A DNA stretch of 64,000 nt, taken from JAERML01 sp035687895. Its GTDB lineage: Bacteria; Bacteroidota; Ignavibacteria; UBA10030; UBA6906. Numbering within the stretch: the stretch's first letter is position 1; every line of letters begins with the position of its first letter. Shown here piece after piece: positions 42,182-50,951 of the stretch. The position numbers and the translations under genes are program-made. A model generated the notes under the pieces. The model did no database searches. It saw only the letters and a list, made by a program, of their open reading frames with translations, and had not been told where the DNA came from. The DNA lies in NCBI GenBank assembly GCA_035687895.1, contig DASRUE010000196.1, positions 10,077 to 74,076 on the forward strand, in the 5' to 3' direction.

Positions 42182-43435
42182 ATGAAAACACGCACTATTG
42201 TCTGCATACTTACTCTGCTGGCAGCCAGCATGGCACCGGCCCTTGGTCAGACAAACCCCGAGGAGCGACGCTCGTTCCGGGAGTACACATCTCCTGAAGA
42301 ACTCGTCTCAATTGCTCCGACTGCCACGATGGACAAGGCGCTTGCAGCCATCAGCGAGGTAAGTCGGAAGTTCGTCGGGAAGATCATTATTGATACGGAG
42401 CGGCGGACGATGCCGGTCAACGTCGACATCCAGGGCGTGCAGTGGCGCGACGCCCTTGAGATGATCTGTCGCAAAAATGAGATCTGGTACTCGGAGTATG
42501 AAAACTATATCCAGCTCACATCGTCCGGCAGCGCAACGACTGCCGATGGTGCGCGGCAGGGAGCCGCCGCCGCCGGGAGCCCCGATATCCAGAAGGAATT
42601 TGCCACCTTCAGGAGCCGGGAAATCAAAATCTCGGGAGTTTTTTTGGAAGTGAATCTGAGCAAACTCGATGAAGTCGGATTGAACTGGACTTTCATGAAG
42701 AGTACATCAGACTATTCGATCAATTCCTCACTCGCCGCGGGTGATAGGGTTTCTAGTGAGATCTTCAAAACGGAAATCACACCGAAGGTGAGCTTCGCCA
42801 ACATTAACATCCTCGCAAAGATGTTCTCGAACTACAACCTTGGTGAGATTCTTTCAAGTCCGCAAATCAACGTGCGTTCGGGGGAAGATGGAAGGATACA
42901 GGTAGGGCAGGACTTCTCCATTAAAGAGCGTGACTTTGCCGGTAACCTGATCGATAAGTTCTACAGTGCTGGAACGATCATCAAGGTGAAGCCGCAGGTG
43001 ATCAACGAGCAAGGGGTGAACTTCGTGCACATGGTGGTTGATGTTGAGCGCAGCTCGGTGGTGCCCGGGTCCGTTAGCACAATCATCAACAAGACGAAAG
43101 CAAGTACCAACGTCCTTCTGCTCGACGGTGAAGAAACAATCATTGGTGGTTTGTACACCACAGAGGTCACCACGGTGCGTTCAGGTATTCCATTTCTGAA
43201 GGACCTGCCTTGGTATGTCTTTGGTCTCCGGTATCTGTTTGGGTATAACAGAGAGGAAGAGACGAAGAAGGAGCTTATCATCCTTCTGAAAGCTGAGCTC
43301 GTCCCGACATTGCAGGAACGGATTACGCAGAAGACCAGGCCGGGTGAACTTTACGAGCAGTGGCGGGCGGATCGTGCGAAGGAAGAGCAAAACCTCAAAG
43401 GCGAGAGCGCCGCAGACGAAAGTGAAGAAAAGTAA
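42182..43435 (+). CDS. secretin (PilQ/GspD family), short form
   Basis: A 417-residue outer-membrane secretin with a signal peptide (about 1-22) and one N-terminal STN-like domain (about 45-105). The secretin barrel domain has SSPQINVRSGEDGRIQVGQ, GTIIKVKPQV and the end signature IIGGLYTTEV...GIPFLKDLPWYVFGLRYLFG. It has fewer N-domains than PilQ or GspD. The ATG at 42182 is chosen because it gives the signal peptide. The acidic C-terminal tail may bind a pilotin. It starts 13 bp after the PilO-PilP stop. Confidence 0.93.
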   Translation: MKTRTIVCILTLLAASMAPALGQTNPEERRSFREYTSPEELVSIAPTATMDKALAAISEVSRKFVGKIIIDTERRTMPVNVDIQGVQWRDALEMICRKNEIWYSEYENYIQLTSSGSATTADGARQGAAAAGSPDIQKEFATFRSREIKISGVFLEVNLSKLDEVGLNWTFMKSTSDYSINSSLAAGDRVSSEIFKTEITPKVSFANINILAKMFSNYNLGEILSSPQINVRSGEDGRIQVGQDFSIKERDFAGNLIDKFYSAGTIIKVKPQVINEQGVNFVHMVVDVERSSVVPGSVSTIINKTKASTNVLLLDGEETIIGGLYTTEVTTVRSGIPFLKDLPWYVFGLRYLFGYNREEETKKELIILLKAELVPTLQERITQKTRPGELYEQWRADRAKEEQNLKGESAADESEEK

Positions 43436-43471
43436 TCCTCCATGGGAACCACAACATTTAGGGGACGGTCA

Positions 43472-44929
43472 ATGAAGAGAACTATGCTCATGCTGGCGCT
43501 CGTTGCCACGATGGCACTCGTCCTGTTTGCGTGCAAGAGCGACGAACAGGGGGCAACACAGGGTGAAGGTGTCATTACCGGAGTTGTCACGGACGCGGCA
43601 ACGGGGAATGCACTGGCGTCTGTGACTCTGCAGGCACAGACGATTGGTGGCGCAACCCAGACAGCTACCACGGACGCACAGGGTAACTTTCGCTTCAGCT
43701 TTACCACTGATAGTGCCAAGTCTGTCACAATCTCCGTCACAAAATCGGGGTACCGCGATACGTCGGTTGTTGTTCAAATTCAGCCCGGTGTTGTCGTGAC
43801 CCTTGGCCTCCAGATAGCTGCGCGATCACCAATTTCTGGTGTTGGAGGAGGCAGCGGGGTTGCGCAGACTATTGCCTTCCTCGGAGCCAGCCCCCGGCAA
43901 ATCTCAGTCTATGGTGTCGGCGGACTGGAGACATCCATACTCGGATTCGAAGTACGCGATTCACTTGGACTCGCTATAGATGCAGCACATTCCGTTAGCA
44001 TGAGTTTTCAGATTGTCGGTGGATTGAACGGCGGCGAATACATTTCGCCACTCTCTGTCACCACTAATGCCATCGGTCAGGCCTATACCACGTTCAATAG
44101 CGGGATCCGGGCAGGCGTCTTTCAGGTTGTTGCAACGGTGACTTTGGCCGGACGCCCGCCGATCACTTCGAATCCGGTCAGGTTGATCATTACGGCTGGA
44201 TTCCCGGATCAGGCGCACTTCACAATCGGCATCGACCGCTTTAATTTCCCGGCACTGGGAATTGTCGGCAAGCGGAATAGTGTAAGTGTTCTCGTGGGCG
44301 ATAAGTACACAAACCCGGTCCAACCGAACACTGCTGTGTACTTCAGAAGTAGTGCAGGGGTTATTCAGCCCAGCGTTTTTACGGACGCAAGTGGCCAGGG
44401 GACTGTGGACCTCATCAGTGGAAACCCGGCACCATTTGGCATCTATGCGGCTCGGCCGCCATATGGTCCGGATACAGCGGGCTATCACCATATCGTCGCG
44501 CGAACCGTGGGTGAAGGTGGTGTGACGGTTCAGGACAGCACATTGATCCTTTGGAGCGGCGGGTCCATAATCTCAAATGTCAATCCCACGACTTTTAATA
44601 TCCCGGACGGTGGTTTCCAAGACTTCACCTTTACTGTCTCTGACTTCCTCGGGCACCCACTGTCGGAAGGGACTATCATCAGTGTGCAGGCCACTGTGCC
44701 ACCTCCCCCCGATCCAAATGCTCAAGTTAATCAGGTCCAGCTTGCTTTCGGGCGGAATGGCTCACTGACCTTGCCGGATGTTATATTGCCTGGACCCGGA
44801 AGGACGGCTTTCGGCTTCCGCCTTAGCGATGGGAGTACGATTGTCGCGGTAACACCGGTTACTGTCTCAATCACGGTGACGAGCGAGAACAATAACGCTT
44901 ACTTCACGTTCTTCGGTATTGTCAACTAG
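43472..44929 (+). CDS. lipoprotein with carboxypeptidase-regulatory-like and Ig-like domains
   Basis: A 485-residue lipoprotein with lipobox LFAC (Cys21). An N-terminal CarboxypepD_reg/CNA-B-like sandwich (about 32-120, GVITGVVTDAATGNALASVT) is followed by two or three Big_1/invasin-like Ig domains to the end. The ATG at 43472 gives a proper lipoprotein signal. It is the last gene of the pilus operon, so it may stabilise the secretin or contact the filament outside the cell; that is inference. Confidence 0.82.
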   Translation: MKRTMLMLALVATMALVLFACKSDEQGATQGEGVITGVVTDAATGNALASVTLQAQTIGGATQTATTDAQGNFRFSFTTDSAKSVTISVTKSGYRDTSVVVQIQPGVVVTLGLQIAARSPISGVGGGSGVAQTIAFLGASPRQISVYGVGGLETSILGFEVRDSLGLAIDAAHSVSMSFQIVGGLNGGEYISPLSVTTNAIGQAYTTFNSGIRAGVFQVVATVTLAGRPPITSNPVRLIITAGFPDQAHFTIGIDRFNFPALGIVGKRNSVSVLVGDKYTNPVQPNTAVYFRSSAGVIQPSVFTDASGQGTVDLISGNPAPFGIYAARPPYGPDTAGYHHIVARTVGEGGVTVQDSTLILWSGGSIISNVNPTTFNIPDGGFQDFTFTVSDFLGHPLSEGTIISVQATVPPPPDPNAQVNQVQLAFGRNGSLTLPDVILPGPGRTAFGFRLSDGSTIVAVTPVTVSITVTSENNNAYFTFFGIVN

Positions 44930-44956
44930 TATCCGTTAGCGATTTCTGTGGTATCA

Positions 44957-44987
44957 AACCCCGGCGAGGTACTCGCCGGGGTTTTGT
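44957..44987 (+). terminator. strong intrinsic terminator ending the pilus operon
   Basis: AACCCCGGCGAG and CTCGCCGGGGTT form a perfect 12-bp stem with loop GTA, followed by TTGT. Confidence 0.9.
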
Positions 44988-45011
44988 CATTTGTTCCACC
45001 TTTTCCTTCAT

Positions 45012-45040
45012 TTGATTTTGCGCGCTATTTCCGTTAGCTT
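45012..45040 (+). promoter_or_regulatory. predicted uvrA promoter
   Basis: TTGATT - 17 bp - TAGCTT, 33 bp before the chosen ATG. No LexA-type palindrome is recognised near it. Confidence 0.4.
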
Positions 45041-45073
45041 TTGGTTCACGAATTTGACCCCCAGATTACATCT

Positions 45074-47935
45074 ATGGCAACGATAGCCTCCGAGAAAAAA
45101 CTCTTTCTTCGTTCTACCTCCAATGAAATTGCCGACAAGATTGTCATCCGCGGTGCACGCGTCCATAATCTGAAGAGCATAAACCTTGACCTGCCCCGGA
45201 AGAAGCTAATTGTGTTCACCGGTGTGAGCGGCTCCGGCAAGTCCAGTCTCGCTTTTGATACTATCTATGCAGAGGGGCAACGCCGATATGTAGAGAGCCT
45301 CTCGTCGTATGCGCGACAGTTCTTGGAACGGATGGACAAGCCTGACGTGGACCTGATTCAAGGAATCAGCCCCGCGATGGCCATTGAGCAGAAGACCAAT
45401 ACCCGCAACCCGCGTTCCACCGTAGGCACGACGACGGAGATCTACGATTACCTTCGTCTGTTGTTTGCCCGTGTCGGAAAGACGTACTGCGAAAAATGTG
45501 GCAGGGTTGTAACAAGGGATTCTGTCCAGAGTGTGATGGAGGCACTCCAGCTCGAGACGCACCAACGCAGGCAGGCAGGGGGGGACTCGGCTCTGAAGAT
45601 TCACATAGCATTCCCTCTTCCTCTTCATCCGAAAGAGACACTCGGCCAGGCACTGATCAATCTGAAGAAGGAGGGTTTCTTCCGCATTCTTGTTGCCGGT
45701 GACGTTGTTGATCTGAACGAAACACCGACAATAGGGAAGCGAAAGGCAGGGGAAATCTCCGTACTTGTCGATAGGCTGGTGGTCCGCCCTCAAGAGGAGA
45801 ATGACCGATTGGCGGATTCTATCGAAACCGCTTTTGCATCTGGAAACGGACGTATGTCCGTGGTTCTTGTTGAAGACTCCCGCGTTCTTCCATTCAACCA
45901 GAATTTTGAATGCCCGCACTGCCATATCAAATACGAAGAACCTGAGCCGAGACTCTTCTCATTTAACAGCCCCTTTGGCGCCTGCCCTGAGTGCCAGGGG
46001 TTTGGTCGGGCCGTTGGCATCGATATGAACCTTGTTGTTCCAGACAAGAACAAGACGTTGCGTGAAGGTGCCATCCAACCCTGGGCGACCCCGAAGTTTC
46101 TGGAAAACCTCCGGAGCTTGGTCCGCATCGCGCAGAAGGCGGGGGTGAGGTTGGATGTTCCTTTTGCACAGCTTGGGCCGGAAGAACTGGACGTTGTGAT
46201 GCGCGGGTTTCAGACGTTCGATGGGGTTGACGGGTTTTTCAAGAAGGTGGAGAAGAAGGCATACAAGATTTATTATCGCGTATTGTTGAGCCGTTATCGC
46301 GGGTACACTATATGCCCTGCATGCAAGGGCTCCCGTCTTCGCAAAGAGGCCCTGAGCGTCAAGATCGATGGGAAAAGCATAGCTGACGTGGTACGAATGA
46401 CGATTGCTTCGGCCGATGATTTTTTCAAAATAGTTGCCTTGACGCCACATGAGATGGAGATCGCCCGGAGGATCCGCGAAGAACTCCAAAAGCGACTGCG
46501 GTATCTCCATGAGGTGGGGATCGGGTACCTCACCCTGGACCGACTCTCCAACACTCTGTCCGGCGGGGAATCGCAACGGATCAATCTGGCGACGTCGCTG
46601 GGCTCGTCGCTCGTCGGGGCGCTCTATGTGTTGGATGAACCAAGCATCGGTCTTCATCCCCGCGACAATGAACGGCTGATTCGGATTCTGAAGGCCCTGC
46701 GAGATGTGGGGAACACAGTCATAGTAGTTGAGCATGACGCTGACATGATGCGGGCATGCGACCTCATTGTAGATATGGGTCCAGAGGCGGGTGAGCATGG
46801 TGGCGAAGTAGTGTTTTCAGGATCACCAACGACCATCCTTGATGATCAGAAGTCCCTTACAGGCAAATATCTTTCCGGCCGTCGCGAAATACCTGTTCCC
46901 GCAGTCCGCCGAAAGGCAGGCGGCAAGGCAATCAAGGTAGTAGGAGCAACAGAGAATAATCTTGCCGGAATCGACGTGACATTTCCACTCAACAAGTTGG
47001 TTTGTATTACAGGTGTGAGTGGCAGCGGCAAAAGCACGCTTGTCCATGATGTGCTGTTTGGTGGCCTCAAAAGGCTGAAAGGTGATTTCAGCGCCAAGGA
47101 AGGAGCCTGTCACTTCATTGAAGGCCACGAGGAGATCGCTGCTGTGGAACTTGTGGACCAATCACCCATCGGCCGATCGCCACGGTCAAATCCGATCACC
47201 TATATTCAAGTGTTCGACCAGATCCGGAATCTGTTTGCATCAACGCAGGCGGCACGGATACATGGTTTTAGGCCGGGCCATTTTTCCTTCAATGTTCCAG
47301 GGGGGCGATGCGAGACCTGTGAGGGGGATGGTGTTATCAAAGTGGAAATGCAGTTCCTCGCTGATCTCTATTTGATGTGTGACTCGTGTAAAGGGAAACG
47401 ATACAAACAAGAAGTACTCGACGTCCGGTACCGGGGAAAGAACATCGATGATGTGTTGGCGATGACCGTCACGGAAGCAATCGACTTCTTTGAAGGGAGC
47501 GCCGTGGGGGCAAAAATCGCCCGGCGGCTCAAGGTCCTTGCAGATGTCGGTCTTGGCTATGTACGGCTCGGCCAGTCTTCAACGTCGCTTTCGGGTGGAG
47601 AGGCGCAGCGCATTAAGCTTGCGGCCCATCTTGGAAACACACACAAGGATGGCCACACGCTCTTCATCTTCGATGAACCCACCACGGGTCTGCATTTCGA
47701 TGACATTGCCCGGCTAATGTCGTGCTTCACAGCTCTGCTGGATGCGGGTAATTCCGTGGTAATAATTGAACACAACCTTGATGTTATCAAGTGTGCCGAT
47801 CATCTCATCGATCTTGGTCCCGAGGCAGGAGAGGGGGGTGGAAAGGTTGTTGGTGTTGGGACGCCGGAAGAGATTGCCCGAAACGAGCGCTCACATACGG
47901 GACGGTTTCTCCGTCCGTATTTAAGGATGCCTTGA
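45074..47935 (+). CDS. uvrA: excinuclease ABC subunit A
   Basis: A 953-residue DNA damage recognition ATPase of nucleotide excision repair. It has two ABC modules: Walker A GVSGSGKSSLA near 50-60 and GVSGSGKSTL near 647, signatures LSGGESQRINLA near 495 and LSGGEAQRIKLA near 839. Zinc modules include CPHC/CPEC, CPAC and CETCEGDG/CDSCKGK. The ATG at 45074 gives the usual N-terminus; an in-frame TTG at 45041 is possible. UvrB and UvrC are not in the window. Confidence 0.97.
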   Translation: MATIASEKKLFLRSTSNEIADKIVIRGARVHNLKSINLDLPRKKLIVFTGVSGSGKSSLAFDTIYAEGQRRYVESLSSYARQFLERMDKPDVDLIQGISPAMAIEQKTNTRNPRSTVGTTTEIYDYLRLLFARVGKTYCEKCGRVVTRDSVQSVMEALQLETHQRRQAGGDSALKIHIAFPLPLHPKETLGQALINLKKEGFFRILVAGDVVDLNETPTIGKRKAGEISVLVDRLVVRPQEENDRLADSIETAFASGNGRMSVVLVEDSRVLPFNQNFECPHCHIKYEEPEPRLFSFNSPFGACPECQGFGRAVGIDMNLVVPDKNKTLREGAIQPWATPKFLENLRSLVRIAQKAGVRLDVPFAQLGPEELDVVMRGFQTFDGVDGFFKKVEKKAYKIYYRVLLSRYRGYTICPACKGSRLRKEALSVKIDGKSIADVVRMTIASADDFFKIVALTPHEMEIARRIREELQKRLRYLHEVGIGYLTLDRLSNTLSGGESQRINLATSLGSSLVGALYVLDEPSIGLHPRDNERLIRILKALRDVGNTVIVVEHDADMMRACDLIVDMGPEAGEHGGEVVFSGSPTTILDDQKSLTGKYLSGRREIPVPAVRRKAGGKAIKVVGATENNLAGIDVTFPLNKLVCITGVSGSGKSTLVHDVLFGGLKRLKGDFSAKEGACHFIEGHEEIAAVELVDQSPIGRSPRSNPITYIQVFDQIRNLFASTQAARIHGFRPGHFSFNVPGGRCETCEGDGVIKVEMQFLADLYLMCDSCKGKRYKQEVLDVRYRGKNIDDVLAMTVTEAIDFFEGSAVGAKIARRLKVLADVGLGYVRLGQSSTSLSGGEAQRIKLAAHLGNTHKDGHTLFIFDEPTTGLHFDDIARLMSCFTALLDAGNSVVIIEHNLDVIKCADHLIDLGPEAGEGGGKVVGVGTPEEIARNERSHTGRFLRPYLRMP

Positions 47936-48016
47936 CGGTGAGTGGGTGGGCGCCGGGTGAGCCTCGTCACCGCAGTCGCTTGGTGAATGTATTAAGTTGG
48001 AACTGCAAGAAGCACT

Positions 48017-48076
48017 GAAAGGCATTGGTGCCACAATGGATTTAGGGGAGGTCCTGCGTGTGCGCCAGTGCCTTTC
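48017..48076. other. long hairpin between convergent uvrA and outer-membrane protein genes
   Basis: GAAAGGCATTGGTGC (48017-48031) pairs with GCGCCAGTGCCTTTC (48062-48076): 15 bp with two G-T pairs and a 30-nt loop. No T-run is present on either side, so it is not a standard terminator. Confidence 0.5.
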
Positions 48077-48080
48077 GCCA

Positions 48081-48875
48081 TTAATAGGCCATTCCCACGT
48101 TCAGCGTGATGAAAAACCCCCCAAAGTTTTTCTTCGTGGCCGCGACTGTTCCATCTGAGGTATTAAACAGCGAAGGAAGCCCGTCTCCAAAAAGATAGTT
48201 GAAATAGTATCTGAAATTCACACCAAAGACATTGCTCTTCTCCGACCCGAAGTTCGCCCCCACCCCGATGAAAGCCCCTGCTGTATAGTGAGGCTGTCCT
48301 TTTCCGAGACTTTTGAAAAACTCAACTTGGCGGAATTCTGCCACCCCAGAGACATTCGTAACGATTTCGGTAAAAGGTGCAGCGAAGATCATTGTGGGTC
48401 CCGCACCACCATTCACATAGGGCCGAAATGTGTCAACGATATCCTCCCTGAAGAGGCGGTGCTGAACACCGAACATAAGAGGGAGAACAAGAAAGCGGTT
48501 CAACTTTCCGGGTACAAACGACACTCCGAGGTATTGATCAAACCGTTCGACCTCCCGCTCATCTTTTGATTCAGAAATGGAAAAGGTAACGAATCCGAAA
48601 AGGTCTTCAGTAAACTCGCGCCGGTAAAATGTCCCGAGTCCGAACCCGCCGTCAGAGATAAGAACATCCAGGCCCCATGCATTCAGCAGAGGGGCCTGCG
48701 CGACAGGGCTAGCGGCGCCGGGGATCGAGTCCCACATTGTGGATAGGTTATTACTTCTCATTCCATTTGCAGGAAAAGGTGAGGACATGTTCAGCTGTCC
48801 AAACGCGGTTTGAGCCGTCAGCCACGTCATTATCACCACGTACGTTAATAGACGCACCTTCATTCCTGGAAGCAT
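48081..48875 (-). CDS. outer-membrane beta-barrel protein, hypothetical
   Basis: A 264-residue protein with a signal peptide (about 5-24), alternating beta-barrel strands and a C-terminal ITLNVGMAY ending in an aromatic residue, as in OmpA-like or porin-family barrels. The family is not recognised. The ATG at 48875 has AAGGAGGGAGG upstream. It has its own promoter and is convergent with uvrA. Confidence 0.75.
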   Translation of the reverse strand: MLPGMKVRLLTYVVIMTWLTAQTAFGQLNMSSPFPANGMRSNNLSTMWDSIPGAASPVAQAPLLNAWGLDVLISDGGFGLGTFYRREFTEDLFGFVTFSISESKDEREVERFDQYLGVSFVPGKLNRFLVLPLMFGVQHRLFREDIVDTFRPYVNGGAGPTMIFAAPFTEIVTNVSGVAEFRQVEFFKSLGKGQPHYTAGAFIGVGANFGSEKSNVFGVNFRYYFNYLFGDGLPSLFNTSDGTVAATKKNFGGFFITLNVGMAY

Positions 48876-48913
48876 AGCCCCTCCCTCCTTTGGCGGCAAC
48901 GAGTTTTGTCAGC

Positions 48914-48942
48914 AAGATAGGCTGTTTGTGTCAGAAAATCAA
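48914..48942 (-). promoter_or_regulatory. predicted promoter of the outer-membrane protein gene
   Basis: On the minus strand TTGATT - 17 bp - TATCTT, 39 bp before the start. Confidence 0.5.
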
Positions 48943-50127
48943 TCAACAGATTCGGAAGACGCCAAACTTCAAATAGTGGGTCTCTGGGACGGAAGGAAGT
49001 GTAGGATGGTCGGGGGCAGCTCCCTGCCAGATCAGCATCTGAAGCTTTCTTCCTGTCTTCTGGGCAGCTTCACGGATGATCGTTAGGAACAGGTCCTGTT
49101 CGATGTGATGGGAACACGATGCAGTCATCAGCGTGCCACCTTCGCGAATCGACCGGATTGCATTAACGTGGAGCTCTTTGTACCCCTTCCTTGCGGCGGG
49201 AACTGTCTTTCTGCTTTTAGTGAACGATGGGGGATCGAGAACAACAACATCATACCCTGGCTTTTCCGTTGCCACGGAGGCGAGCCGTTCAAAAACGTCC
49301 CCTTTCTCGAACCGGACATTCTGCACCTCGTTGAGTACAGCATTCTGTGCTGCTCGTTGGACTGCTTCTTCAGAAACATCAATGCCGGTGACCTCCAACG
49401 CACCACCTCTGGCAGCATGCAGGGCGAATCCGCCGTCATTGCAAAAACAGTCGAGAACGCGTGCGTTCTTACTGAACCGTCGGATCACTGCACGGTTCTC
49501 ACGCTGATCAAGAAAAAACCCCGTCTTCTGTCCCTCGAGTGTATCTACCAGAAACTGAATTCCATTCTCATGGTGAACGGTCTTTTGAACGGATCCACGG
49601 AGGACCCCCTTCTTCTGAGGGAGATGCTCCAACAGCCGCAGTGGCGATTCGTTTCGCTCCACAATGCCGTCAGGGTGCAATAGATCCTCCAGCACATCGC
49701 AGATCATTGATAGTCGAACGTCCATTCCATAGGAGAACGTCTGCACACACAGGTAGTTGTTGTACTTGTCGATAACAAGTCCGGGGAGAAAATCGCTTTC
49801 TCCGTGCACCAGACGGAAGCTCTCGCTCTCAGGATACAGTTGTCTCCGAAGCGCGAGTGCGGCTGTGATTCGCTTACGGAAAAAAGGCCCATCAATTTCT
49901 TCAGTCACCGATGAGAGGAGACGAAAGGCAATAAGCGAATGAGGGTTGTACATCCCGATTCCCAACAACAGACCGCTTGCTGCGCGGAGTTCAACAATGT
50001 CGCCAATCGCAGGTGATCCTTTCGTCTCGCGTATCTCGTTGCTGAAAATCCACGGGTGACCTGAGAGCAGCCTTCTGTCTTCGTTCTTCTTCAGGATGAG
50101 TTGTTTTCTTGGTGAGGTAGTGTTCAT
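48943..50127 (-). CDS. class I SAM-dependent rRNA methyltransferase, RlmI-like
   Basis: A 394-residue protein. An N-terminal PUA-type RNA-binding domain (LILKKNEDRRLLSGHPWIFSNEI) is followed by an EEHEH-type middle domain and a Rossmann methyltransferase with VLDCFCNDGGFALHAARGG (SAM site) and VVLDPPSFTKS. This matches RlmI (23S rRNA m5C1962) and close relatives; the exact target base is inferred. The ATG at 50127 is used because it gives the conserved N-terminus; the open frame upstream to 50337 has no family likeness. Confidence 0.9.
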   Translation of the reverse strand: MNTTSPRKQLILKKNEDRRLLSGHPWIFSNEIRETKGSPAIGDIVELRAASGLLLGIGMYNPHSLIAFRLLSSVTEEIDGPFFRKRITAALALRRQLYPESESFRLVHGESDFLPGLVIDKYNNYLCVQTFSYGMDVRLSMICDVLEDLLHPDGIVERNESPLRLLEHLPQKKGVLRGSVQKTVHHENGIQFLVDTLEGQKTGFFLDQRENRAVIRRFSKNARVLDCFCNDGGFALHAARGGALEVTGIDVSEEAVQRAAQNAVLNEVQNVRFEKGDVFERLASVATEKPGYDVVVLDPPSFTKSRKTVPAARKGYKELHVNAIRSIREGGTLMTASCSHHIEQDLFLTIIREAAQKTGRKLQMLIWQGAAPDHPTLPSVPETHYLKFGVFRIC

Positions 50128-50135
50128 GGCTTGAC

Positions 50136-50164
50136 AAGGTATCAAGAACACCTCCGAATTGCAA
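50136..50164 (-). promoter_or_regulatory. predicted promoter of the RlmI-like gene
   Basis: TTGCAA - 17 bp - TACCTT on the minus strand. The -10 ends only 8 bp before the ATG, so the mRNA would be leaderless if this is used. Confidence 0.35.
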
Positions 50165-50184
50165 GGAAGTGCGAAAGTGCCTCG

Positions 50185-50213
50185 TTGATATTCGGAGCGA
50201 ATATGGTTATATT
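50185..50213 (+). promoter_or_regulatory. promoter of the HAD-to-CCA gene run
   Basis: TTGATA - 17 bp - TATATT, 36 bp before the HAD gene. No terminator was seen until after 56016, so this promoter may drive five genes. Confidence 0.6.
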
Positions 50214-50249
50214 TTTCTAAGAACCTGTCACACAGAGACCAACCTTTGC

Positions 50250-50936
50250 ATGAACAACTCATCATCATCGAACCGGTCCGATCACAATCGTCTGACCTGT
50301 GTGATATTTGATCTCGACGGCACGTTGACGCGGACAAACGATCTGATCTTTGCCAGCTTCAATCACGTCGCAATGAAATACCTTGGAAAGACTCTTACGA
50401 AGGAAGAAATCATAGGTCTTTTTGGCCCCCCTGAAGAACATGGTATGGCCGTTCTTGTGGGGGACGATCAGGCTGCAACAGCACTGGACGATCTGTGCAA
50501 GTACTACCGTGCCTACCACAGCAAGCTCGCCTCGCTCCACCATGGGATTGACGAGGTTCTTCGGTACCTGAAGAATCATGGCGTCAAGATTGCCTTGTTC
50601 ACCGGGAAAGGAAGGCGGACGACACACATTACGCTGGAAGAACTGAGTATCGGCCAATACTTCGATCTTGTTGTGTCCGGGTCTGACGTCGCCCATCATA
50701 AGCCCCATCATGAAGGAATCGCACGCGTCCTTGAAACCTTCTCACTCCAGGCGTCGGAAGTGTTGATGGTGGGTGACGCGCTGGCTGATCTGAAGGCGTC
50801 TCGCGCTGCCGGAGTGAGGATGGCAGCCGTGGTGTGGGACTCTTACGACCGCGAACGGGTTATCCGGTCGGATGCCGACTATCTCTTTACTGAAGTGCAG
50901 GAATTGTTTCTCTGGCTCCAACAGCACATTAATTGA
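50250..50936 (+). CDS. HAD superfamily hydrolase, phosphoglycolate-phosphatase-like
   Basis: A 228-residue HAD phosphatase. Motif I is DLDGTLTR, followed by a helical cap, motif II FTGKGRRTT, the lysine in SDVAHHKPHHEG, and motif IV MVGDALADLKASRAAG. It resembles Gph/PpaX-type enzymes acting on small phosphates; the substrate is not determined. The ATG at 50250 follows the predicted promoter. Gap to the next gene is 15 bp. Confidence 0.9.
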   Translation: MNNSSSSNRSDHNRLTCVIFDLDGTLTRTNDLIFASFNHVAMKYLGKTLTKEEIIGLFGPPEEHGMAVLVGDDQAATALDDLCKYYRAYHSKLASLHHGIDEVLRYLKNHGVKIALFTGKGRRTTHITLEELSIGQYFDLVVSGSDVAHHKPHHEGIARVLETFSLQASEVLMVGDALADLKASRAAGVRMAAVVWDSYDRERVIRSDADYLFTEVQELFLWLQQHIN

Positions 50937-50951
50937 AGTGACCGCAAATCC

